Assembly: GCF_001718795.1 (NCBI RefSeq)
Contig: NZ_CP013438.1
Span: 806,001 to 870,000, forward strand
Direction: 5' to 3'
DNA from: Burkholderia latens
GTDB lineage: Bacteria; Pseudomonadota; Gammaproteobacteria; Burkholderiales; Burkholderiaceae
DNA length: 64,000 bases
The notes beneath the pieces were generated by a model that worked only from the letters and a program-made list of their open reading frames with translations, was not told the DNA's origin and ran no database searches. The position numbers were made by a program, and so were the translations under genes. Positions 1 to 8,309 of the stretch are shown piece after piece. Numbering within the stretch: the stretch's first letter is position 1; each line of letters starts with the position of its first letter.

Positions 1-194
1 ATGCATTCGCGACCGAGCTATATGACACCCGGCGTGTGAGCGATGCGACGTTTGCGCGTGCGCGCGCGCGTTTCGGTCACGAGACGGTCGTGAACCTTGT
101 CGCGCTGCTCGGCTATTACGCGCTCGTTGCGATGACGCTCAATACGTTCGATATGCGCGCCGACGGACAAACTGATTTGCCGTTTCCGGAATAA
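1..194 (+). CDS. Carboxymuconolactone decarboxylase family protein, C-terminal part
   Basis: Only the last 63 codons are in the window; the open frame runs from position 3 to the TAA at 192-194. The translated tail (…FGHETVVNLVALLGYYALV… then …TLNTFDM) is typical of the C-terminal helix of AhpD/carboxymuconolactone decarboxylase-like proteins. These act in peroxidase-like redox reactions or aromatic ring-cleavage pathways. The catalytic CxxC/His region would lie upstream and cannot be seen, so the specific role is open. Family assignment rests on the tail alone. Confidence 0.6.
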   Translation, partial: AFATELYDTRRVSDATFARARARFGHETVVNLVALLGYYALVAMTLNTFDMRADGQTDLPFPE

Positions 195-392
195 TCGCAG
201 CGGGCGCGTGCGGCGGCCGCATGCCGCATGCGCGCCGATTGCGCCGAAAGGCTATTCTGCACGGGCTTTTTGCGTTTTTGTGTGAGTCGATGCGCGTTCG
301 GAGCGCCTCCGTCGCGCGCATCGCATTGCCCGCGCTTCAGTGCACGAAATTTTTCCCGTACCTAGAATTCCGGAAAACGGCTTACGGGGGAA

Positions 393-1298
393 ATGTCGAT
401 GCGGTGGGTCCTGTTGATCGTGTTCATTGTGTGTGTCGTCTACACGCATCGGCGCGGCAAGGTTCGGCACAGACTGTTCAGACAGCTGTCCGACCATTCG
501 ACCTTCACCGCACCGCTCAACTGCTTTTGCTACGCATTGTCGTCGGTGCCGACCACGCCGTTCCTCGATGCGCGGCACTTTCCCGAACTGGCGGTGTTGC
601 AGCGTGAATGGCGCACCATTCGCGACGAAGCGCTCGCGTTGCGCGATGCGAGCCGGATCAAGGCGTCCGGCGAGTACAACGACATCGGTTTCAATTCATT
701 CTTTCGCAACGGCTGGAAGCGTTTCTACCTGAAGTGGTACGACGCGCCGCATCCGTCCGCGCAGGCGCTGTGTCCGCGCACGGTCGCGATCCTGGCGCGG
801 ATTCCGTCGATCAAGGCCGCGATGTTCGCGCAGCTGCCGCCGGGCGGCAAGCTCGGCCTGCATCGCGATCCGTATGCAGGTTCGCTGCGCTATCACCTCG
901 GGCTCGATACGCCGAACGACGACGCATGCCGGATCGTCGTCGACGGCGAGTCATACGCGTGGCGCGACGGCGAGGCCGTAATGTTCGACGAGACCTATCT
1001 GCACTGGGCCGAGAACCGTACCGCACACGATCGCGTGATCCTGTTCTGCGACATCGACCGGCCGATGAAATACCGGTGGGCGCAGCGCATCAACGACGCG
1101 TTCGGGCAACTGCTGATGCGCGCGGCCGCATCGCCGAACGAAACCGGCGACCGCACCGGCGGGCTCAATCACGCATTCAAGTATCTGTATGCGATCCGGC
1201 GGGCAGGTAAGCGGCTGAAGGCGTGGAATCGCACCGTGTACTACGTCGTCAAGTGGGTGCTGTTCGGCGGGATCGCGGTGGCCGTCTTCTGCATTTGA
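393..1298 (+). CDS. lpxO: LpxO-like aspartyl/asparaginyl beta-hydroxylase (lipid A 2-hydroxylase)
   Basis: 301 aa. A hydrophobic N-terminal segment (about residues 4-17) and a hydrophobic C-terminal segment (about 283-300) flank a cytoplasmic Asp/Asn hydroxylase domain. The Fe(II) site is visible as the HRDP motif (H157, D159) and a distal His in TYLHWAEN (H204); R214 in the following strand is the likely 2-oxoglutarate contact. LpxO enzymes 2-hydroxylate an acyl chain of lipid A (or ornithine lipids in relatives) at the inner membrane using O2 and 2-oxoglutarate. Length (about 300 aa) and two-membrane-segment layout fit the family. Start ATG follows GGGGAA closely. Substrate, lipid A versus ornithine lipid, cannot be decided from sequence. 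Confidence 0.85.
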   Translation: MSMRWVLLIVFIVCVVYTHRRGKVRHRLFRQLSDHSTFTAPLNCFCYALSSVPTTPFLDARHFPELAVLQREWRTIRDEALALRDASRIKASGEYNDIGFNSFFRNGWKRFYLKWYDAPHPSAQALCPRTVAILARIPSIKAAMFAQLPPGGKLGLHRDPYAGSLRYHLGLDTPNDDACRIVVDGESYAWRDGEAVMFDETYLHWAENRTAHDRVILFCDIDRPMKYRWAQRINDAFGQLLMRAAASPNETGDRTGGLNHAFKYLYAIRRAGKRLKAWNRTVYYVVKWVLFGGIAVAVFCI

Positions 1299-1468
1299 CG
1301 CACGAGGGGGCGAGCGGACGTCGAACGGTCTGACGAAAAGGCTGGACGGCGTTATATGGCCCGCCGGTGTTGGGTCGCCATCAATGCAACCAAATGTATT
1401 CGCGCGGGATCGCGCGCGGACGCGCGGGTATCATGGCTTGTTCACGTCGATAAGCTCGGTGAGCAAGC

Positions 1469-2269
1469 ATGACTAGTACCCGAAAGACCTTGATGATCGC
1501 CGGCGGATTGCTGATTGCCGCGGCAGGCACCGGCTACGTGATGTTACTGCGTGCGGACCACCGCGCGATCGCGGAGGCCGGCATCGGCGACTCCGCTCCA
1601 CCGGCCGCCACCGTGGCGGCCGTCGATGACGGGCACACCGCGCAGGGCACGATCGTACCGCCTGCGCACGTCGCGGTGCCTTCCGCACACGTCGATGACG
1701 CCGTGCCGCAACAGGCGGTCGTCCCGCCGCCGGCCGCGCCCGCGGCCCACACGCGCGCGGCTCCGGCAGCGGCGGCAGTGGCGCCCGTCATCGCCGCGCA
1801 GGCGCCGGCCGCGAAACCGGCCGCGCCACCTCCTGCGGTCCATGTGGTGACGGTCGAGCCCGAGAATGCGACCCCAGCGAAGAACCGGTCCGCACAACCG
1901 GCGCAGCCCGCCCAGCCGACGCAATCCGGACCGTCAGTCCAGTCAACGCAGGCGAGCCGGCCGGCGCAGCAGGCGTATCAGCCGCCGCAGCACGCCGTGC
2001 GCAAGCGTGACGGGCTCGAGCGGCATGCAGCGGCCGCACCCGCGATGAAATCGGAAACGCCCGAAACCGCCGCCCTCGTACGCGAATCGGCGAAGCTCGA
2101 TCCGTCGTTGCCGCCGCCGCAGTACGTACCGCCGCCGAGCGCGGACCGAGCGCATGCGTCTGCCGGAGCGAATCCGGTCGCCGCCGCGATGACCGACCAG
2201 CTGGTCCGGCAGTCGAGCAGCTTCAAGGCGTCCGCGCCAGCCAATACCGGGCCGGCCGTCGCGCAGTGA
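1469..2269 (+). CDS. Hypothetical Pro/Ala-rich membrane-anchored protein
   Basis: 266 aa. Residues 8-26 form one hydrophobic segment (…LMIAGGLLIAAAGTGYVML), acting as an uncleaved signal anchor. Almost all the rest is Ala/Pro/Val/Gln-rich low-complexity sequence with many AP and QP runs, which suggests an extended periplasmic stalk. No catalytic motif or known domain is recognisable. It follows lpxO on the same strand after a 170-bp gap, so co-transcription is uncertain. Codon use matches the neighbours. Function unknown. Confidence 0.65.
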   Translation: MTSTRKTLMIAGGLLIAAAGTGYVMLLRADHRAIAEAGIGDSAPPAATVAAVDDGHTAQGTIVPPAHVAVPSAHVDDAVPQQAVVPPPAAPAAHTRAAPAAAAVAPVIAAQAPAAKPAAPPPAVHVVTVEPENATPAKNRSAQPAQPAQPTQSGPSVQSTQASRPAQQAYQPPQHAVRKRDGLERHAAAAPAMKSETPETAALVRESAKLDPSLPPPQYVPPPSADRAHASAGANPVAAAMTDQLVRQSSSFKASAPANTGPAVAQ

Positions 2270-2313
2270 CGGGGCAGGCGCCGCGTCCACGCCGCACCAT
2301 TCACTGCCGCACG

Positions 2314-2350
2314 AAAAAAGACCCCGGACGCCGACCAGGGCGTGCGGGGC
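2314..2350 (-). terminator. Intrinsic terminator after ahpF
   Basis: Read on the minus strand, a CCCCG-x-ACGCC arm pairs with GGCGT-x-CGGGG around a short loop and is followed by a run of six T (A-tract at 2314-2319). It lies 35 bp past the ahpF stop, in the convergent gap with the Pro/Ala-rich gene. Confidence 0.75.
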
Positions 2351-2383
2351 CAAGAGAGACGAACCGGTGAGGTGCGTCGCGCG

Positions 2384-3982
2384 TTACGCGGCGATCGCTT
2401 CTTCGGCCTGCGGCGCGTCGGCCGCGGCCGGCGTCGCATCCTGCCGGATCAGGTGATCGAATGCACCGAGCGAGGCCTTTGCACCTTCGCCGACCGCGAT
2501 CACGATCTGCTTGAACGGCACCGTCGTTACATCGCCGGCCGCGAACACGCCCGGCACCGATGTCGCGCCGCGCGCATCGACGACGATCTCGCCGTGCTTC
2601 GACAGTTCGACCGTGCCCTTCAGCCATTCGGTGTTCGGCACGAGGCCGATCTGCACGAACACGCCTTCGAGGTCGACGCGCTTCGTTTCACCGGAGCGCA
2701 GATCCTTGTAGACGAGCCCATTCAGCTTGCTGCCGTCGCCGGTGAGCTCGGTCGTCTGCGCCTGCGTGACGATCGTCACGTTGGGCAGGCTGCGCAGCTT
2801 GCGCTGCAGCACTTCGTCCGCGCGCAATTGCGCGCCGAACTCGATCAGCGTGACTTCCTTCACGATGCCAGCCAGATCGATCGCGGCCTCGACACCCGAG
2901 TTGCCGCCGCCGACCACCGCGACGCGCTTGCCCTTGAACAGCGGACCATCGCAGTGCGGGCAGTACGCGACACCGCGGTTGCGGTATTCGCGCTCGCCGG
3001 GCACGTTGATTTCGCGCCAGCGCGCGCCGGTCGCGAGGATGATCGTCTTCGCCTTCAGCACCGCGCCGTTCGCGAGGCGGATCTGGTGCACGTCGCCCGG
3101 AATCAGCGCGTCGGCGCGCTGCACGTCCATGATGTCGACGTCGTATTGCTTCACGTGCTGTTCGAGCGCGGCCGCGAACTTCGGGCCTTCGGTTTCCTGC
3201 ACCGACACGAAGTTCTCGATCGCCATCGTGTCGAGCACCTGCCCGCCGAAACGCTCCGCGACCACGCCCGTCGCGATACCCTTGCGCGCCGAGTAGATCG
3301 CGGCCGCTGCACCGGCGGGCCCGCCGCCGACGATCAGCGTGTCGAATACCGGCTTGTTCTCGAGCGATTTCGCGGCACGCGCGCTCGCGCCGGTATCGAG
3401 CTTCGCGAGGATCTCCTTCACGCTGCTGCGACCCTGGCCGAACGACTCGCCGTTCAGGAACATGGTCGGCACGGCCATGATCTGGCGTGCGTCGACTTCG
3501 TTCTGAAACAGCGCGCCGTCGATCGCGACGTGGCGGATGCGCGGATTGATCAGCGACATCACGTTCAGCGCCTGCACGACTTCAGGGCAGTTCTGGCACG
3601 ACAGCGAGAAATACGTTTCGAACGCGTAGTCGCCGTCGAGCGCTCGGATCTGCTCGATCACATCGTCGTCGAGCTTGATCGGATGGCCGCCCGTTTGCAG
3701 CAGCGCAAGCACGAGCGACGTGAATTCATGGCCCATCGGGATGCCGGCGAAGCGGATGCCGGCCGGCTTGCCGGGCTCGCCGATCGAAAACGACGGCTTA
3801 CGCTCGGCGTCGTCGCGGCGTTCGGTCACGGTCACGCGCGACGTCAGCGACGCAATCTCGTTCAGCAGCGCAAGCAGTTCCTGCGACTTCGCGCTGTCGT
3901 CGAGCGATGCGACGAGTTCGACCGGGCGCGTGATTTTTTCGAGGTACGCTTTCAGTTGATTCTTGAGATTGGCATCGAGCAT
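2384..3982 (-). CDS. ahpF: Alkyl hydroperoxide reductase subunit F
   Basis: 532 aa from the ATG at 3982 ([10 protein letters not shown]…); the open frame extends further upstream but only this start gives the family N-terminus and length (E. coli AhpF 521 aa). N-terminal tandem thioredoxin-like domains carry CQNC (residues 129-132). The C-terminal flavoprotein part has the FAD motif VGGGPAG (about 218-224), the redox pair CPHC (341-344) and the NAD(H)-binding VVGGGNSG (about 356-363). AhpF transfers electrons from NADH through FAD and the two Cys pairs to AhpC in the cytoplasm. It lies downstream of ahpC on the same strand with a strong hairpin in the 122-bp gap. Confidence 0.97.
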   Translation of the reverse strand: MLDANLKNQLKAYLEKITRPVELVASLDDSAKSQELLALLNEIASLTSRVTVTERRDDAERKPSFSIGEPGKPAGIRFAGIPMGHEFTSLVLALLQTGGHPIKLDDDVIEQIRALDGDYAFETYFSLSCQNCPEVVQALNVMSLINPRIRHVAIDGALFQNEVDARQIMAVPTMFLNGESFGQGRSSVKEILAKLDTGASARAAKSLENKPVFDTLIVGGGPAGAAAAIYSARKGIATGVVAERFGGQVLDTMAIENFVSVQETEGPKFAAALEQHVKQYDVDIMDVQRADALIPGDVHQIRLANGAVLKAKTIILATGARWREINVPGEREYRNRGVAYCPHCDGPLFKGKRVAVVGGGNSGVEAAIDLAGIVKEVTLIEFGAQLRADEVLQRKLRSLPNVTIVTQAQTTELTGDGSKLNGLVYKDLRSGETKRVDLEGVFVQIGLVPNTEWLKGTVELSKHGEIVVDARGATSVPGVFAAGDVTTVPFKQIVIAVGEGAKASLGAFDHLIRQDATPAAADAPQAEEAIAA

Positions 3983-4039
3983 GGCGTTTCGGATTCCGTA
4001 TTGATGAGGCTGGTCGGGCACGTCGTGCCGGAGGAGGGC

Positions 4040-4062
4040 GCGGGCCGCGCGACGCGGCCCGC
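4040..4062 (-). terminator. Perfect GC hairpin between ahpC and ahpF
   Basis: GCGGGCCGCG (4040-4049) and CGCGGCCCGC (4053-4062) form a perfect 10-bp stem with a 3-nt loop. There is no T-tract on either side, so it is more likely an attenuator or mRNA-stabilising structure that sets ahpC above ahpF than a full terminator. Confidence 0.5.
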
Positions 4063-4104
4063 ATCGCGACACGCACGCGCCGTGCGGCGCGCGCGGTGCG
4101 ATCG

Positions 4105-4668
4105 TCAGATCTTGCCGATCAGGTCGAGCGACGGGGTCAGCGTTTCGGCGCCGGGCGTCCACTTGGCCGGGCACACTTCACCCGGGTGCGCCGCAATGTA
4201 TTGCGCAGCCTGCACCTTGCGCAGCAGTTCGCCTGCGTCGCGGCCGATGCCGTTGTCGTGGATTTCGCACAGCTTGATCTCGCCTTCCGGGTTGATCACG
4301 AACGTGCCGCGCAGCGCCATCCCTTCTTCCTCGATCAGCACGTCGAAGTTGCGCGACAGCGTGAGCGTCGGGTCGCCGATCATCGGGTACTTGATCTTGC
4401 CGATCGTGTCCGACGTGTCGTGCCATGCCTTGTGCGTGAAGTGCGTATCGGTCGACACGCCGTAGATTTCGACGCCCAGCTTCTGGAATTCGTCGTAGCG
4501 GTCGGCGAGATCGCCGAGCTCGGTCGGGCAGACGAACGTGAAGTCGGCCGGGTAGAACACGACGACGGACCACTTGCCCTTGAAGTTCTCTTCGGTCACG
4601 GGCACGAAGTCGCCGTTGTGGTATGCGGTTGCCTTGAACGGTTTGATCCGGGTGTTGATGATCGGCAT
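4105..4668 (-). CDS. ahpC: Alkyl hydroperoxide reductase subunit C (2-Cys peroxiredoxin)
   Basis: 187 aa, the same length as E. coli AhpC. The peroxidatic cysteine is in DFTFVCPTE (C47) and the resolving cysteine in GEVCPAKW (C166). It reduces H2O2, organic peroxides and peroxynitrite in the cytoplasm and is recycled by AhpF, encoded just downstream. The ATG at 4668 is preceded by AAGGA at good spacing. An OxyR-like tetrad lies about 70 bp upstream, so peroxide induction is expected. Confidence 0.98.
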   Translation of the reverse strand: MPIINTRIKPFKATAYHNGDFVPVTEENFKGKWSVVVFYPADFTFVCPTELGDLADRYDEFQKLGVEIYGVSTDTHFTHKAWHDTSDTIGKIKYPMIGDPTLTLSRNFDVLIEEEGMALRGTFVINPEGEIKLCEIHDNGIGRDAGELLRKVQAAQYIAAHPGEVCPAKWTPGAETLTPSLDLIGKI

Positions 4669-4737
4669 CTTGCGAGTTCCTTTGCTTGGGTGTTGATGAA
4701 GTGTTGCCAGTATCCGGGTTCACCCTTGGTTTGTGAA

Positions 4738-4774
4738 ATTGCTTGTTTCAATCCGCGGCATCGGGAATTTCTAT
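4738..4774 (-). promoter_or_regulatory. OxyR-like operator upstream of ahpC
   Basis: On the minus strand the four tetramers ATAG, CGAT, ATTG and CAAT are separated by exactly 7 bp each, matching the spacing of the OxyR consensus ATAG-N7-CTAT-N7-ATAG-N7-CTAT. The tetramers keep half-site symmetry with a few substitutions. The site ends 70 bp before the ahpC ATG; a weak -10 (GATACT) lies between. Inference from pattern and position only. Confidence 0.6.
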
Positions 4775-5162
4775 CCGCTTCCGGCCCTGGTTCCGGCGCC
4801 GCGCCCGCGCGAGTTCGCGGGTGTCATGCGCGGCGTGAGCGCGCGGCGCGAAATCGGCGCAGGCGTCGCGGGCGGCAACGCGGCGAAGACCGGTGGGGCG
4901 TTGGGGTGTTCGCTGCGTGCGAGCTGGTGCGCGAGCGCTCGCGACGCGACGTCGGCGTCATCGTGGAGCGTGCATGGGCATACCGATCGCTGTTGCGCGC
5001 GTCGATGCGCACCGCGCGATTCGCGGCGACGGACGGTGCCGGTAGCTGGCGGTAGTGGTTGCCCGGACGAACGATCGCCGTCGTGTGCCGCCGGAGAGAT
5101 GGGTTGTGCCGCAAGCGCGGGCGGAGATCCGGCACGTGCCGCGGACTCCGCGCTCGCGCCCG
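4775..5162. other. Intergenic stretch with no recognisable gene
   Basis: About 390 bp of GC-rich sequence between the ahpC promoter and the toxin gene. Several open frames cross it on both strands, but they lack ribosome binding sites and recognisable protein sequence. Nothing else seen. Confidence 0.5.
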
Positions 5163-5528
5163 CTACAGCTGATAGGGCGCCCGGATGCCGGGTTCGGTGA
5201 CGGGAAAATCCTTCGTGTTGCGCGATACGAGCAGCAGCCCGTTCACCTGCGCGGACGCCCACACGATCGCGTCGGGCAACCGAATGCGGCGTTCCTTGCG
5301 GATCGCTACCGCGCGACTCGCCACGATGCCGTCGAGCGGGATGATGTCGAACGACGACAGCCACGCGCGGATCGCGGCGTCGTCGGTTGCCGTTGCGCCA
5401 ACCAGGACTTCCATCCAGGTCACCATGCTGATCGCGCGATACTCGTAGCGGGCAAGCTCGCCGCGCGCGGCCTCCACACCACCGAGATAGTCGATCAGGA
5501 TGTTGGTGTCGAAGAGGGCATTTACCAT
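5163..5528 (-). CDS. vapC: VapC-family PIN-domain toxin
   Basis: 121 aa from ATG 5528 (MVNALFDTNILIDYL…). The PIN acidic residues are visible: D7 in FDTN, E40 in TWMEVL, D86 in LPDAIVWA and N104/D107 in SRNTKDF. VapC toxins are Mg-dependent RNases that block translation. The ATG overlaps the stop of an in-frame antitoxin-like remnant (ATGGTAA), the same arrangement seen 170 bp upstream at the end of the intact antitoxin gene. The true antitoxin is therefore separated from this toxin by decayed sequence. Confidence 0.9.
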   Translation of the reverse strand: MVNALFDTNILIDYLGGVEAARGELARYEYRAISMVTWMEVLVGATATDDAAIRAWLSSFDIIPLDGIVASRAVAIRKERRIRLPDAIVWASAQVNGLLLVSRNTKDFPVTEPGIRAPYQL

Positions 5529-5698
5529 TCCGCGCGCAATGCCTGCTGATACGCGAGCCCGTCGGGCGCGCGCGTTTTCCAGAGCCCGAATACCGTGCCG
5601 CGATGCGGCGGCCGAAGCCGTGCGAGATGGGCGTCGGCCGGAACCGGGCGGCCCCGGCATTCGGGGACGCGGTGGGTGTCGATGAGTGCTTTTACCAT
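5522..5698 (-). pseudogene. Remnant of a second vapC start fused to a vapB tail
   Basis: Starting at ATG 5698, eight codons (MVKALIDT) match the start of the intact toxin (MVNALFDT). About 25 unrelated codons follow, then a 25-codon tail (TVFGLWK-TRAPDGLAYQQ-ALRAEW) that closely matches the tail of the intact antitoxin. Both junctions carry the same ATGGTAA stop/start overlap. This is what remains of a tandem VapBC duplication: toxin 1 lost all but its first codons and antitoxin 2 lost its DNA-binding half. It may still be translated as a leader peptide coupling antitoxin to toxin. Confidence 0.75.
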
Positions 5699-5910
5699 TC
5701 TGAACGCAGTGCCTCCTGATAAGTGAGCCCGTCGGCCGCGCGATCCTTCCACAGGCCGAATACGGTGTCGGCATGCGCTCGCTTGTGCTGCGCGATATAC
5801 GCGTCGATCGCATCGCGGATGATCGCGGCGCGAGGGCGTTGCTCAGTTTCGACGATGGCGGCCAGCTCGTCGAGCTGGCCATTCGACAGGTCGATCAGGA
5901 TGCGGCTCAT
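5692..5910 (-). CDS. vapB: Ribbon-helix-helix antitoxin (VapB-like)
   Basis: 72 aa. The N-terminal part (MSRILIDLS… through …RAAIIRDAIDAYI) has the strand-helix-helix pattern of CopG/RHH DNA-binding proteins, followed by a toxin-binding tail with a conserved FGLWKDR and terminal SEW. It should neutralise the PIN toxin and repress its own operon. A perfect 14-bp palindrome sits 17 bp upstream of the start. The gene's stop overlaps the ATG of a truncated toxin copy, not that of the intact toxin. Confidence 0.85.
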   Translation of the reverse strand: MSRILIDLSNGQLDELAAIVETEQRPRAAIIRDAIDAYIAQHKRAHADTVFGLWKDRAADGLTYQEALRSEW

Positions 5911-5926
5911 CGCAACCTCCGATATG

Positions 5927-5940
5927 TGATATGCATATCA
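5927..5940. promoter_or_regulatory. Palindromic operator of the toxin-antitoxin module
   Basis: TGATATGCATATCA is a perfect 14-bp palindrome in an AT-rich patch, 17 bp upstream of the antitoxin start. RHH antitoxins typically bind such symmetric sites to autorepress. Confidence 0.6.
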
Positions 5941-6057
5941 TATATACATCTGCCGGCGCCCGCAACGCACGGAGGCGGTGGGCGATGCAGCGGCGAGTTG
6001 CGCTGGTCAGGCGCCGTGCAACGTCCGGCAGTGTCGGGCAATGTCCGGTAGCGCGGT

Positions 6058-6951
6058 TCAGGCGGCCATTCGCCTCAACCATTCGGCCAGGCGCCTCGCA
6101 CCGTCGGGCGTGTCGGCATCGTCGCGCGTGCACAGGTAGTAATCGCGTCCGTCGTCGAGCGCGTGGTCGAACAACTGCACGAGCTCGCCGCTCGCGAGTT
6201 CGCGCTGGACCAGCGGTGCGCGCAGCAGCGCCGCACCGAGATCCGCGCGTGCTGCGCTCAGCGTCAGTTGCCCGTCCTCGAACATCGGTCCCACCGCATG
6301 CGACACATGCCGCACGCCGGCGCCCTGCAGCCAGTTGACCCATGTGCTGCGATCCTCGTCGTGCACGAGCGGCGCGTGCGCGAGATCGGCAGGCGTGCGG
6401 AAAGGCCCGTGGCGCTTCAGGAACGACGGGCTGCACATCGGCACCATCGCACCCGGCAGCAGCCGCTCGCAGCGATAGCCGGGCCAGTCGCCGGTGCCGA
6501 AACGGATCGACAGGTCCGACGCATCGCTTCGGTAGTTGCGGTGATGTGCATACAGCACGGTCACGTCCACGTCGGTGTTCTCGGCGAGGAACGCGTGCAG
6601 CCGCGGGATGAACCAGCCTATGCCGAGCAGCGGGATCAGGCTGATCGTGATCTGCCGCAGCGACGAGCGGTCGCGCACGAAGCGCGTCGCGCTGCGCAGC
6701 ACCGAGAACGCGGCGCTGATCGAGCGGTAGTAGTCGCGGCCTTCGTCGGTAAGCGCGAGCAGGCGGCCCTCGCGCACGGTCAGCGGCGTCTGGATGAACG
6801 CTTCCAGCAACTGCAACTGATGGCTGACCGCGGACGGCGTGATGTCGAGCTCGTGCGCGGCCGCCGTGACCGAGCCGAGGCGCGCGAATGCCTCGAACGC
6901 GCGGACGGCTCGCAACGGCGGATCGTGCGGCAATTGTTCGATATTTTTCAT
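6058..6951 (-). CDS. LysR-family transcriptional regulator (GcvA-like)
   Basis: 297 aa. An N-terminal winged HTH (about residues 13-72: LRAVRAFEAFARLGSVTAAA then ELDITPSAVSHQLQLLE) is followed by a two-lobed effector domain of the GcvA/AmpR type. It is divergently transcribed from the ABC binding protein and the two hydrolase genes and is the likely regulator of that operon. The 176-bp AT-rich gap contains a 13-bp direct repeat, one copy covering this gene's start codon. Effector unknown; a thiazoline or cysteine-related ligand is plausible from context. Confidence 0.9.
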   Translation of the reverse strand: MKNIEQLPHDPPLRAVRAFEAFARLGSVTAAAHELDITPSAVSHQLQLLEAFIQTPLTVREGRLLALTDEGRDYYRSISAAFSVLRSATRFVRDRSSLRQITISLIPLLGIGWFIPRLHAFLAENTDVDVTVLYAHHRNYRSDASDLSIRFGTGDWPGYRCERLLPGAMVPMCSPSFLKRHGPFRTPADLAHAPLVHDEDRSTWVNWLQGAGVRHVSHAVGPMFEDGQLTLSAARADLGAALLRAPLVQRELASGELVQLFDHALDDGRDYYLCTRDDADTPDGARRLAEWLRRMAA

Positions 6952-7101
6952 GTATCGAATTTTATCGAAAAGTCAGGGTAAGCGACAACCAAAAAATATC
7001 GCTTATATACATGGTGTTACGTTATTGTGGCGAGAATGGCATAAGCAACCAACAATTGAGTATTTGGGGTGCAGGCATCAACTATTTAATATTTTTCATG
7101 T
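6941..7101. repeat. 13-bp direct repeat pair in the divergent promoter
   Basis: ATATTTTTCATGT occurs at 6941-6953, covering the LysR start codon, and again at 7089-7101, just upstream of the binding-protein gene. The 148-bp spacing and the AT-rich setting suggest regulator binding at both promoters, but no T-N11-A symmetry is clear. Confidence 0.4.
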
Positions 7102-7127
7102 TTTGATCCCAACGCCGATTCCCGTAC

Positions 7128-8294
7128 ATGAAAATCGCCTTCCTCACCGCCAGCCTCGCGTTCTCCGCAGCCACGCTGAGCGTCGCCGTGCCCGCGGTCG
7201 CGCAATCCGCACCGCAAACGATCCTGATCGGTCTCGCTGCGCCGCTCACCGGCCCGTCCGCGCGGATCGGCAAGGACTTGCAGAACGGCGCGCAGCTCGC
7301 GATCGACGACGCGAACGCGAAGCATCCGAGCATCGGCGGCAAGCCCGTTGTCTACAAGCTTGTAGCGGCGGACGACCAATCCGATCCGCGCACGGCCGTC
7401 GCGGTCGCGCAGCAGCTCGTCGACCAGCACGTGATTGGCGTCGTCGGTCACTGGAACACCGGCTGCAGCGTGCCTGCGTCGCGCGTCTACCGCGATGCCG
7501 GCATTCCGCAGATCGCGCCGGCATCCACCGGCCACCAGTACACGCAGCAGGGCTACGCAACGGCGTTCCGCATCATGGGTCACGACGATGCGGGCGGCAA
7601 TTTCACCGGCGCGTATGCGGTGAAGACGCTGAAGGCGAAGCGCATCGCGGTGATCGACGATCGCACGTCGTTCGGCGCGGGGCTCGCCGAGCAGTTCATC
7701 AAGGGCGTGCAGGCGAATGGCGGCACGATCGTCGATCGCCAGTACGTCAACGACAAGACCACCGACTTCAGCGGCGTACTGACCGCGATCAAGGGCAAGC
7801 GCGCGGATCTCGTGTTCTTCGGCGGGCTCGATGCGCAGGCAGCGCCGATCGCGCGCCGCATGCGCCAGCTCGGCGTGAGCGCGCCGCTGCTCGGCGCCGG
7901 CGGGTTCGTCAGCCAGACCTTCCTGTCGCTCGCCGGCAAGGACGGCGATGGCGTAACCGCGCTCGAACCCGGCCTGCCGCTCGACCGGATGCCGGGCGGC
8001 AACGCGTTCGACGCGCAATACCGCGCGCGCTTTCACGCGCCGATCGAATTGCACGCACCGTTCGCGTACGACGCGGCCGCCACGCTGATCGCTGCCGCGC
8101 AGAAGGCTGGCACGACACAGCCCGCGAAGCTGGTCGCGGCGGTGCGTGCAACCGACCGGCCGGGGGTCACGGGCCGGGTCGCATTCGACCGCGAAGGCAA
8201 CCTGAAGGACCCGGCATTCACGATCTATCAGGTGCGCGGCGGCAAGTGGGCCGTCGTCGACGTGCTCGGCGGCGCGCGCACCGCAACGCAATAA
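7128..8294 (+). CDS. ABC transporter substrate-binding protein (LivK-like, periplasmic)
   Basis: 388 aa with a cleavable signal peptide (about residues 1-26, ending AVAQ). The mature part is a type I periplasmic binding protein of the branched-chain amino acid family (motifs IGLAAPLTGPSARIGKDLQNGAQLAID and GVVGHWNTGCSVPAS). No permease or ATPase genes lie nearby, so it must share a transporter encoded elsewhere. It is first in an operon with an ATC hydrolase and a carbamoyl amidohydrolase, so its ligand may be a thiazoline carboxylate or N-carbamoyl amino acid rather than leucine; this is inferred from context. Confidence 0.9.
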   Translation: MKIAFLTASLAFSAATLSVAVPAVAQSAPQTILIGLAAPLTGPSARIGKDLQNGAQLAIDDANAKHPSIGGKPVVYKLVAADDQSDPRTAVAVAQQLVDQHVIGVVGHWNTGCSVPASRVYRDAGIPQIAPASTGHQYTQQGYATAFRIMGHDDAGGNFTGAYAVKTLKAKRIAVIDDRTSFGAGLAEQFIKGVQANGGTIVDRQYVNDKTTDFSGVLTAIKGKRADLVFFGGLDAQAAPIARRMRQLGVSAPLLGAGGFVSQTFLSLAGKDGDGVTALEPGLPLDRMPGGNAFDAQYRARFHAPIELHAPFAYDAAATLIAAAQKAGTTQPAKLVAAVRATDRPGVTGRVAFDREGNLKDPAFTIYQVRGGKWAVVDVLGGARTATQ

Positions 8295-8309
8295 CGACGG
8301 AGACACCCC

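Noticed and set aside
2342..4465. 707-codon plus-strand open frame
   Set aside because: Antisense to ahpF/ahpC, which are unmistakable.
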